A stretch of 21,012 bases of DNA from Deltaproteobacteria bacterium UBA5756. Its GTDB lineage: Bacteria > Desulfobacterota > Syntrophorhabdia > Syntrophorhabdales > Syntrophorhabdaceae. The stretch lies in contig DIFE01000096.1 of NCBI GenBank assembly GCA_002418985.1, forward strand, positions 1 through 21,012, written 5' to 3'. Position 1 is the first letter of the stretch. Every line of letters begins with the position of its first letter. This document shows positions 15,212 to 21,012 of the stretch, one piece after another. Made by a program: the position numbers and the translations under genes. Below the pieces are notes generated by a model. It saw only the letters and a program-made list of their open reading frames with translations. It was not told where the DNA came from and made no database searches.

Positions 15212-15541
15212 ATGAAAAAGGTTGTTTCTATTTTGATGCTCAGCGGTTTGATCCTCGTTCTTTCCTGCGGCTTTGTACTTGCGGCTGAAGAAGCTGCAAA
15301 GGCCCCCCTCGATTCAAACGTAAAAGCCATGCTCGCGATCGGCGCCGGTGCCGCAATCGGTATTGCCGCCCTTGGTGGCGCATTGGGCCAGGGTAAGGCT
15401 GCGGCGGCAGCCCTTGAAGGCATTGCCAGGAACCCGGGCGCATCAGGAAAAATCTTTGCCCCGATGATCATCGGTCTTGCCCTCATCGAATCACTGGTCA
15501 TCTACGCTCTGGTTATCGCATTCATTTTTGTAGGCAAACTT
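15212..15541 (+). CDS. atpE: ATP synthase Fo subunit c with N-terminal signal-like extension
   Basis: A rotor-ring subunit of about 110 residues (numbering here counts from the adjacent GTG at 15209, so it is shifted by one). The core hairpin has the first helix with GALGQGKAAAAALEGIARNP and the second with IIGLALIESLVIYALVIAF; Glu94 is the ion carrier. Gln61 and Ser95 match residues that bind sodium in c-rings of the Ilyobacter type. The first 26 residues (Lys-Lys, a hydrophobic run, VLAAEE) look like a cleavable signal peptide, making the product longer than the usual 75-90 residues. AGGAG lies nine bases before the ATG. It is the last gene of the operon and is followed by a strong hairpin. 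The next three bases, 15542-15544, are the stop codon. Confidence 0.93.
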
Positions 15542-15553
15542 TAAAAAATCGCT

Positions 15554-15590
15554 ACAGGGGTGGTTTTCCCGCAAAACCACCCCTGTACTT
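15554..15590 (+). terminator. Strong terminator of the atp operon
   Basis: A perfect 14-bp stem runs from ACAGGGGTGGTTTT to AAAACCACCCCTGT with a 5-nt loop CCCGC, 10 bp after the atpE stop. The tail is only partly T-rich (ACTTTAAG), but the stem is very stable. Confidence 0.85.
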
Positions 15591-15911
15591 TAAGCCAGCC
15601 AATCAGGATCTGCGGAGTGAATCCGGTTTCCGCAGTCACAAATCAGAACCCCACCATCCCGGTAGAGTTTAAGTGAGTTTTGCGGGATAGTTTTTCCTCC
15701 TGGCTTTAAAAATCCTCTTCCTCGAAGACCGCCCTCTCATAGCGTTTGAGTCTCATGCTTATGTAAAAACCCCTAACTCTTCACCTTCAGGAGCCTCCAC
15801 GTGTACGCTTCTGTTGACTGAGAACAGTGTAGGCTATAGGTCGAATAAGCCCTTAGGACCTATTTCTTGCGACTCTGAAACCTGAAACCGGGAACCTTAA
15901 AATCAATTCCC

Positions 15912-16016
15912 GTCATTCCAACCCAGCTGTGGCACATAGCACGGACGCAGGGGATCAACCAGTATATGGCGATGGACCGGCTTGAAGAAGAAACCGCCAA
16001 GAGTCTGAAGGCATAA
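15912..16016 (+). pseudogene. Possible C-terminal remnant of a lost gene
   Basis: An open frame without a usable start ends in a protein-like segment (residues QLWHIARTQGINQYMAMD, then RLEEETAKSLKA and stop TAA). Composition and helix-like spacing look coding, but I cannot name the family, and only about 35 residues remain before upstream stops. Confidence 0.25.
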
Positions 16017-16033
16017 TCGGATCTATGGGTTTA

Positions 16034-16079
16034 CGGAAAGTGTGAGAGATTCCTGACACTGTCAGGCACACGTATTCCG
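16034..16079. repeat. Extended palindrome centred on CCTGACACTGTCAGG
   Basis: Nested pairs CGGAA/TTCCG, GTGTG/CACAC and CCTGACA/TGTCAGG (the last with a single central base) give a long hairpin with small internal loops. TGTCAGG-type palindromes resemble insertion-sequence ends or REP-like elements, but no transposase is near. Confidence 0.6.
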
Positions 16080-16142
16080 GGCACCATGGAAGGTTGAGAG
16101 AAACAGTTGGACTCCCTTTGGATAGTTATTCCTTGCCAGAAG

Positions 16143-16187
16143 CACCTCCGACATTCCGGGCAGGTACAGGCCGGGATGTCGGAGGTG
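16143..16187. repeat. 17-bp stem hairpin
   Basis: Arms CACCTCCGACATTCCGG and CCGGGATGTCGGAGGTG pair at 16 of 17 positions (the exception would be a G-U pair in RNA) around an 11-nt loop. It shares the direct repeat ATTCCGGGCA with the palindrome just upstream. There is no T-tract, so it is not an obvious terminator. Confidence 0.7.
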
Positions 16188-16348
16188 TATACACGAATGT
16201 GTGATAGGGGCGTGACAAACGTGATGCGGTTGAGCTTTGAGATAGGAAAAAGGTCCGGGGACCATATTCAGAAAAGGGAGCGGCGCATGGGTCCGGTGAA
16301 AGGGGGGCTGACGTCCCGTATGGTGAAACCTTTACCCCTGGTCCAGTC

Positions 16349-16387
16349 AAAAAAAGGTCCCGCTTTCGTTGCCGGAAGCGGGACCTT
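16349..16387 (-). terminator. Rho-independent terminator of the Lys-rich exported protein gene
   Basis: On the minus strand a GC-rich stem (AAGGTCCCGCTT pairing with AAGCGGGACCTT, with small internal differences) is followed by a run of seven T. It lies about 25 bp after the stop codon. Confidence 0.93.
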
Positions 16388-16412
16388 GTACTCTCTATGT
16401 AGAATTAAGAGG

Positions 16413-16946
16413 TTATTTCTTTTCTTCCTTCTTATCCTCTTTCTTCTCGTCCTTCTTTGCTTTGTCCTTCTTTGCCGGTTTCTTTTCTTTTTCAGGCGCT
16501 ACGGCGTCCTTCTTGTCGGCTTTTGCCTTCTTGGCGCCCGATATCTTGACCAATGTCATGGCACCCTTTTTGTACTGCACGGCAACCTTATCGCCCACGG
16601 TCACCTGATCCAGGTTTTTGTAGCCTTTCAGTTTGGCATCGCTCACGTCAAATGCTACGACATCTTTGCCACGCTGAACGCTGATGGTCTTGAACACTGA
16701 ATCGGTCACCGCTACTTTGCCGACAAAGCCAGCCATTGGTTTCGGTTTTGGTTTCTCTGCCGCTTTTTCAGGCTCTTTTGCCTCTGCCGGTTTCTCTTCC
16801 GTAGCGGGGGCGGGTTTCTCTACAGCAGGTTTCTCAGGAGCCGCTTTCGCTTTTTCAGGAGCCTTTGCCTTTTCCTGGGCAAAACCGGTACCGACGAATG
16901 CAATGCTGACAAGCAAGACAAGTGCAAACAATAAAACCTTTTTCAT
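16413..16946 (-). CDS. Exported Lys/Ala/Pro-rich protein with a small beta-rich domain
   Basis: A 177-residue exported protein. The signal peptide covers about residues 1-23 (MKKVLLFALVLL, cleavage after GFA). Residues 24-70 are a low-complexity Glu/Lys/Ala/Pro linker. Residues 72-136 form a compact domain (FVGKVAVTDSVFKTISV, VVAFDVSDA, VTVGDKVAVQY, LVKIS) that follows the same pattern as the mature part of the secreted protein at 9982-10305. Residues 137-177 are a strongly basic Lys-rich tail. The charged ends suggest binding to the cell wall, to DNA or to another polyanion, but nothing proves it. Start: ATG with GGAGGAAGGGGTT upstream. It is a single-gene unit with its own promoter and terminator. 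Confidence 0.85.
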   Translation of the reverse strand: MKKVLLFALVLLVSIAFVGTGFAQEKAKAPEKAKAAPEKPAVEKPAPATEEKPAEAKEPEKAAEKPKPKPMAGFVGKVAVTDSVFKTISVQRGKDVVAFDVSDAKLKGYKNLDQVTVGDKVAVQYKKGAMTLVKISGAKKAKADKKDAVAPEKEKKPAKKDKAKKDEKKEDKKEEKK

Positions 16947-16989
16947 AACCCCTTCCTCCTAGATTGGTGTTTTAGAATATTATGATTTA

Positions 16990-17018
16990 TCTTTAAACCT
17001 TTGCAGTCGCCATGTCAA
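16990..17018 (-). promoter_or_regulatory. Sigma-70-type promoter of the Lys-rich exported protein gene
   Basis: On the minus strand a perfect TTGACA is followed after 17 bp by TAAAGA, a weak -10 box, giving a leader of about 37 nt. No -24/-12 element was found here, unlike for the related secreted protein gene. Confidence 0.45.
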
Positions 17019-17250
17019 GAGCTTTTCTGCCCGGATCTGTTCGTGCAGATGCTTTTTTTGGCCTGTCCTGCTGTGAGGATTTATCGGCAGGGCGTGATAT
17101 ATCTTTAGTCATCACTGAACATGTTATGCTTTTTTTAACACGAGACGGATTAAACCCTGAAGCGGCATCAAACGGGAGCGGACACAACACAATTCTTGCT
17201 CCCGATCTTGCAGCGGTCCGAGCGGTTCCACCCCCCCTGAAATTGTCTTT
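17019..17250. other. Rest of the gap before uvrB
   Basis: No convincing gene on either strand. The only structure is a 7-bp inverted repeat CGGGAGC/GCTCCCG at 17173-17204 with an 18-nt spacer. A near-palindrome TGAACATGTTA at about 17117 does not fit a LexA box known to me. Confidence 0.4.
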
Positions 17251-17279
17251 TTGACACCGCTTTAAAAGCACATTAAACT
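17251..17279 (+). promoter_or_regulatory. Sigma-70-type promoter of uvrB
   Basis: A perfect TTGACA, a 17-bp spacer and TAAACT (four of six) end 9 bp before the uvrB ATG. The transcript would start within a few bases of the ATG, so the mRNA appears leaderless. Confidence 0.65.
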
Positions 17280-17288
17280 AATACCACT

Positions 17289-19277
17289 ATGAAGCGTTTC
17301 AGACTGGTCAGCGATTATGAGGCAAGGGGAGACCAGCCCCAGGCCATCGATAAGATCGCAGGCAATATCGACCGGGGCGTACCCCACCAGGTACTCCTCG
17401 GCGTCACCGGCTCGGGCAAGACCTTCACCATGGCGAATGTCATCGAACGTGTGAACAGACCCGCGCTCATTATCTCCCACAACAAGACCCTGGCCGCACA
17501 GCTCTATTCGGAATTCAAGACCCTCTTTCCGGAAAACGAGGTCCACTTCTTCGTCAGCTATTACGATTATTATCAGCCCGAGGCCTACATTCCCTCATCG
17601 GACACCTTCATCGAAAAAGATTCCTCCATCAATGAGGAAATCGACAGGATGAGGCTGCTCGCAACGAATGCCCTCTTCGAAAGGGAAGACATAATAATAG
17701 TTGCCAGCGTTTCCTGTATCTATGGTCTCGGCTCTCCGGAGACGTATTACGGAATGCTCCTCAATGTTGAAGAAGGACAGGCAATGGAACGTCAGGCTAT
17801 CCTCAGGAAACTCATTCAATGTCAGTACGAGCGCAATGACATCGATTTTTATCGGGGTAGATTCCGCGTCCGCGGCGGCACCATCGATGTATTCCCTCCG
17901 TATGAAGAAGACAGGGCCTTCCGGATCATCCACGACGAAGGCCGGATCGAGTCCATTTACAGTATCGATCCCCTCACGGGCAGGGTTCTCGAGCGATTCA
18001 GAGGGCTGATGATCTTCCCCACCACCCATTACGTCATGCCCCGCGAAACTATAGAGCGCGCCATCGCAACCATTGACGAAGAACTTGTCACTCACCTGGA
18101 CTTTTTACGGTCTCACAATAAACTCCTCGAGGCACAGCGGGTTGAAATGCGGACTAGGTACGATCTCGAGATGCTCGCCGAGCTTGGTTACTGTTCGGGT
18201 GTCGAGAATTATTCGCGGCATTTTACGGGCAGGGCGCCGGGGGAACCCCCGCCCACACTCATGGACTACCTCCCTGCCGACGCACTTGTCATGATAGACG
18301 AGAGCCACGTATCCATACCCCAGCTCGCTGCCATGTATCGGGGGGACCGGTCCCGCAAGACTACCCTCGTCGAACACGGTTTTCGTCTTCCATCGGCTCT
18401 TGATAACCGGCCTCTCACCTTTGAAGAATTCGAGGCAAGAGAAAAACAGGTTGTCTACATCTCGGCGACGCCTGCGAAGTATGAGATGGCAAAGTCACAG
18501 GGACACGTGGCGGAGCAGATCATCAGGCCGACGGGGCTCATGGACCCAGAAATCATTCTCAAGCCGGCCAGGGACCAGGTCGAGACCCTTATTGTCGAGA
18601 TCAGGCGGACGACAGAACTCAAGGAGCGTGTCCTCGTCACGACGCTTACCAAGCGGTTTGCGGAAGATCTCACCGATTTTCTTCTCGACAAGGGAATCAG
18701 GACCAAGTATCTCCATTCCGACGTGGACACGCTTGAGAGGGTTGCCATCGTGAGAGATCTGCGATTGGGTAAATTCGATGTCCTTGTGGGCGTCAACCTT
18801 TTGAGAGAGGGTCTCGATCTTCCGGAGGTGTCCCTCGTTGCCATTCTTGACGCTGATAAAGAAGGCTTCCTGCGCTCCCAAACCTCGCTTATACAAACCT
18901 GCGGCCGTGCCGCCCGTAACCTCAATGGCAAGGTTATCATGTTCGCCGATACGGTGACGGAATCGATGCGCCGGGCCATGGACGAGACGCAACGCAGGCG
19001 GGCCGTTCAGGAGGAATATAACCAACGCAGCGGGATCACCCCGGAAGGTATCCGGAAATCTATTACCAACGTGCTCTCGTCCGTTTACGAGAAGGATTAC
19101 TACGAGGTGCCCGTCGATGGTCTGGATGCAAAGATGCTCAAGCCGAAACAGCTCTCCAAAATGGTCAAGAGACTGAAAAAAGAGATAGCCGACGCTGCAA
19201 AAAAATGGGATTTCGAAAAAGCAGCCCAGCTCCGCGACAGGCTCCTGACGCTTGAAAAGACGGAGCTTACCCTGTGA
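17289..19277 (+). CDS. uvrB: Excinuclease ABC subunit B
   Basis: A 662-residue DNA-damage verification helicase of nucleotide excision repair, full length for the family. Walker A GVTGSGKT is at 38-45. The damage-probing beta-hairpin region YYDYYQPEAYIPSSDTFIEK is at 91-110. Walker B is MIDESH (335-340), the SAT motif ISATPAKYE is near 391, the C-terminal helicase lobe has GVNLLREGLDLPEVSLV and QTCGRAARN, and the UVR motif that contacts UvrC is at about 625-660. The N-terminus (MKRFRLVSDYEARGDQPQAI) is that of typical UvrB, which fixes the start, yet no Shine-Dalgarno sequence precedes it and the promoter ends just upstream. Its stop overlaps the uvrC start, so the two subunits that act in sequence are co-translated. 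Confidence 0.98.
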   Translation: MKRFRLVSDYEARGDQPQAIDKIAGNIDRGVPHQVLLGVTGSGKTFTMANVIERVNRPALIISHNKTLAAQLYSEFKTLFPENEVHFFVSYYDYYQPEAYIPSSDTFIEKDSSINEEIDRMRLLATNALFEREDIIIVASVSCIYGLGSPETYYGMLLNVEEGQAMERQAILRKLIQCQYERNDIDFYRGRFRVRGGTIDVFPPYEEDRAFRIIHDEGRIESIYSIDPLTGRVLERFRGLMIFPTTHYVMPRETIERAIATIDEELVTHLDFLRSHNKLLEAQRVEMRTRYDLEMLAELGYCSGVENYSRHFTGRAPGEPPPTLMDYLPADALVMIDESHVSIPQLAAMYRGDRSRKTTLVEHGFRLPSALDNRPLTFEEFEAREKQVVYISATPAKYEMAKSQGHVAEQIIRPTGLMDPEIILKPARDQVETLIVEIRRTTELKERVLVTTLTKRFAEDLTDFLLDKGIRTKYLHSDVDTLERVAIVRDLRLGKFDVLVGVNLLREGLDLPEVSLVAILDADKEGFLRSQTSLIQTCGRAARNLNGKVIMFADTVTESMRRAMDETQRRRAVQEEYNQRSGITPEGIRKSITNVLSSVYEKDYYEVPVDGLDAKMLKPKQLSKMVKRLKKEIADAAKKWDFEKAAQLRDRLLTLEKTELTL

Positions 19278-20881
19278 TTCCCCAGATGAGCATCGATGGC
19301 TTGCCGGAATCTCCAGGGGTCTACCTCTTCAAGGACAGCGACGACGATATCATTTACATAGGCAAGGCGAAAAACATCCGCGACCGGGTCAGGAGCTATT
19401 TCCGCAGCGACGTCAAAGACCTGAAAACGAAGGTGCTCGTCGAGACTATCCACCTCATAGATTTTGTCCTCACGGCAAATGAAAAAGAGGCCTTTCTCCT
19501 CGAAAACAACCTCATCAAGCAGCACGCCCCGAAATACAACATCATGCTCAAGGATGACAAGTCCTATGTGTCGCTGAAGCTCACCCTCCAGGATGACTAC
19601 CCTGCCCTCTTTGCAACACGCAAGATCGTCGACGACGGCTCCGTCTACTTCGGTCCTTACCCCCACGGCCGGGATGTCAGGGACATTCTGAAGCTTCTGG
19701 AACGTTTCTATCCCATCAGGAAATGCAAGGAGACGGTATTTCGGAAAAGGAAGCGGGCCTGTATGCTCTACGAGCTCGGTAAATGTCCGGGACCGTGCGT
19801 CATGCCCGTGGACGCAGCCGAATATGCCGGTACCATTGAGGAAGTAAGGGATTTTCTGTCCGGCAAAAACGAGAAAATACTCAAGGGCATCGAACACCGC
19901 ATAGCAAAAAAGATCGCTTCGTGGGATTTCGAAACCGCACAGGTTCTCAAGGAACGCCATCAGGCCATCAGGGCGATGACCGAGAAGCAGCACGTCCACG
20001 AGCATTTCGGCAAGAACCGTGACGTATGGGCCTTTTCGGAAGGCTCCCGGACTGTCTCGCTCGTCGTTCTCACCTTCCGCGCCGGCGTCCTTCTGTCGCG
20101 TCGTCTTTACAAGGAACGATTTTATGGAGAAAACGCCGGGGAAACGATAATGACCTTCCTCTTCCAATACTACAGTTCGCGGCCCGTTCCCGACGAGATC
20201 ATTCTTTCGGAAGAAATGGAGGATAGTGATGTCCTCGAAAAACATCTGAGTGGAAAAAAGAAAGGCGTCGTCAGAATCATGGGCCCGGCTCACAGGGGTG
20301 TGAAAGATATCGTGCGCCTGGCGGTGGAAAACCTCCATGAAACCGAGATTCTGCCCCTCGACCAGGCCTTTCGGGACGCATTGCGCCTGAGAATCGCCCC
20401 CGAAAGGATTGAAATATACGACATCTCTCATATCCACGGGCAGAACCCGACGGGCGCCATGACCGTGTTCAGGAATTTCAAGCCCGCAAAGGACCAGTAC
20501 AGGGTCTTTCATATCCGCGGGGAGGATACGATGGATGACGTCGCGATGCTCACCGAGGTGCTGAGCCGAAGGGTCAACAACGCCGCGCTGGGACCGCTGC
20601 CGGACCTCTTCATAATAGACGGAGGCAAAGGCCAGCTGGCGGCAGCGCACAAGGTCCTCAAAGCAAACCATGTCGACAGGGACATCATCTCCATAGCAAA
20701 AGGGGAACGCAGAAAAAGAATGGACGATATTATCTATGCGCCGGCAAGAAAGAATCCTCTCGTCCTTCCCAGGGCATCCGCCGTCTTTAAGGAAATTGTA
20801 ACAATGCGCGACGAAGCCCACCGCTTCGCCGTAGCCTCCCACAGAAGGTGGAGAAAGAAAGAGAATTTGAAAGGCAGGTAA
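19274..20881 (+). CDS. uvrC: Excinuclease ABC subunit C lacking the C-terminal HhH domain
   Basis: A 535-residue dual-incision endonuclease subunit. The N-terminal GIY-YIG nuclease (about 12-95) has GVYLFK...IIYIGKAKNIRDRVRSYF and Glu78. Four cysteines at 151, 163, 171 and 175 match the iron-sulfur cluster positions of UvrC. A UVR motif lies at about 200-235. The RNase-H-like nuclease keeps its catalytic residues Asp383, Asp449 (FIIDGGKGQL) and His516 (RDEAHRFA). The protein stops at about residue 535, just after this domain, whereas most UvrC proteins run past 590 with a helix-hairpin-helix pair that binds DNA. The other reading frames beyond the stop show no HhH sequence, so a simple frameshift is unlikely. 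The GTG start has GGAG eight bases upstream and overlaps the uvrB stop (GTGA); an ATG at 19286 is the alternative. Confidence 0.96.
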   Translation: MIPQMSIDGLPESPGVYLFKDSDDDIIYIGKAKNIRDRVRSYFRSDVKDLKTKVLVETIHLIDFVLTANEKEAFLLENNLIKQHAPKYNIMLKDDKSYVSLKLTLQDDYPALFATRKIVDDGSVYFGPYPHGRDVRDILKLLERFYPIRKCKETVFRKRKRACMLYELGKCPGPCVMPVDAAEYAGTIEEVRDFLSGKNEKILKGIEHRIAKKIASWDFETAQVLKERHQAIRAMTEKQHVHEHFGKNRDVWAFSEGSRTVSLVVLTFRAGVLLSRRLYKERFYGENAGETIMTFLFQYYSSRPVPDEIILSEEMEDSDVLEKHLSGKKKGVVRIMGPAHRGVKDIVRLAVENLHETEILPLDQAFRDALRLRIAPERIEIYDISHIHGQNPTGAMTVFRNFKPAKDQYRVFHIRGEDTMDDVAMLTEVLSRRVNNAALGPLPDLFIIDGGKGQLAAAHKVLKANHVDRDIISIAKGERRKRMDDIIYAPARKNPLVLPRASAVFKEIVTMRDEAHRFAVASHRRWRKKENLKGR

Positions 20882-21012
20882 TGGGTCACCGCTGTCCAGG
20901 ATAATCCGTTTCCCAAGATGCGTTCCTTATAAAACAATGATTCAGGACAGGTAAATCCCGCACTTCTAAACCAGGTTGCCTTATCCGGCAGTCGTTGATT
21001 CTCTCTTATGCT
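20882..21012. other. Non-coding end of the window
   Basis: About 130 bp after uvrC with no gene, terminator hairpin or tRNA that I can see. The next gene starts outside the window. Confidence 0.5.

Larger units (their letters stand above)
15591..16348. other. Long non-coding stretch with palindromes and possible gene remnants
   Basis: About 760 bp with no intact gene. It holds a 7-bp inverted repeat (CTGCGGA/TCCGCAG, 15610-15635), another (ATAGGTC/GACCTAT, near 15838-15864), a short plus-strand reading frame that ends like a real protein (15912-16016), and two strong hairpins (16034-16079, 16143-16187). The mix of remnant-like frames and palindromes suggests decayed mobile or repetitive DNA, though no transposase can be recognised. 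Confidence 0.5.

Noticed and set aside
17115..17128. TGAACATGTTA near-palindrome upstream of uvrB as an SOS (LexA) box
   Set aside because: Spacing of the half-sites does not fit the LexA boxes I know for Gram-positive, gamma- or deltaproteobacterial groups.
16993..17271. 92-codon minus-strand open frame upstream of the Lys-rich protein gene
   Set aside because: No ribosome site at any ATG, no family character, and it overlaps two promoters.
19100..20842. 580-codon minus-strand open frame across uvrC
   Set aside because: Antisense shadow caused by codon bias; the plus strand encodes a clear UvrC.
1..21012. CRISPR array, prophage, toxin-antitoxin or restriction system
   Set aside because: No regular spacer repeats, no integrase or phage genes, and no recognisable defence genes are present.

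Overview
The window reads as chromosomal DNA of an anaerobic, moderately GC-rich bacterium of the former Deltaproteobacteria (Desulfobacterota; a syntroph-like lineage such as Syntrophia or Syntrophorhabdia is my best guess). This rests on several sigma-54 type promoters beside an NtrC-family activator, a separate atpZ-atpI-atpB-atpE operon without the F1 genes, a many-PAS soluble sensor kinase and a baeRF-type protein. No marker gene fixes the genus.

Layout. Positions 72-148 hold tRNA-Lys(CTT) on the minus strand. Next, also on the minus strand, come a small ABM-like protein (384-707), an LDH/MDH-family dehydrogenase (917-1861) and a baeRF-type protein (1899-3053). The last two form an operon behind a consensus -24/-12 promoter. 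A divergent EEP-family phosphohydrolase follows (3288-4040), and then a minus-strand operon of APH-like phosphotransferase, APS-kinase-like P-loop kinase and HtrA protease (7308 down to 4146), again behind a -24/-12 element. Positions 7805-13638 form a signalling block: a zinc-ribbon protein, an NtrC-type regulator, a small secreted protein, an 846-residue multi-PAS histidine kinase and a single-domain response regulator. Positions 13841-15541 carry the membrane (Fo) part of an ATP synthase, ending in a strong terminator. About 760 bp of non-coding, palindrome-rich and possibly decayed DNA follows. Then come a second secreted protein sharing a domain with the first, and the overlapping uvrB-uvrC pair.

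How the parts may work together. Five sites match the sigma-54 consensus at 9 to 11 of 11 fixed positions with exact spacing. They lie upstream of the baeRF/dehydrogenase operon, the kinase/kinase/HtrA operon, the zinc-ribbon gene, the secreted protein and the receiver-only regulator. With the sigma-54 activator in the middle of the window and a long imperfect palindrome in its own promoter region, this suggests a local, undescribed sigma-54 regulon, perhaps for envelope or protein-quality stress (HtrA, a release-factor-like protein, small periplasmic proteins). The sites and spacings are seen directly; the regulon and its purpose are inference.

Other points of interest are an Arg at the substrate-specificity position of an otherwise LDH-like enzyme, a UvrC without its C-terminal HhH domain, two genes that look leaderless (uvrB and the EEP gene), and an AtpE carrying the Gln/Glu/Ser residues of sodium-binding c-rings.
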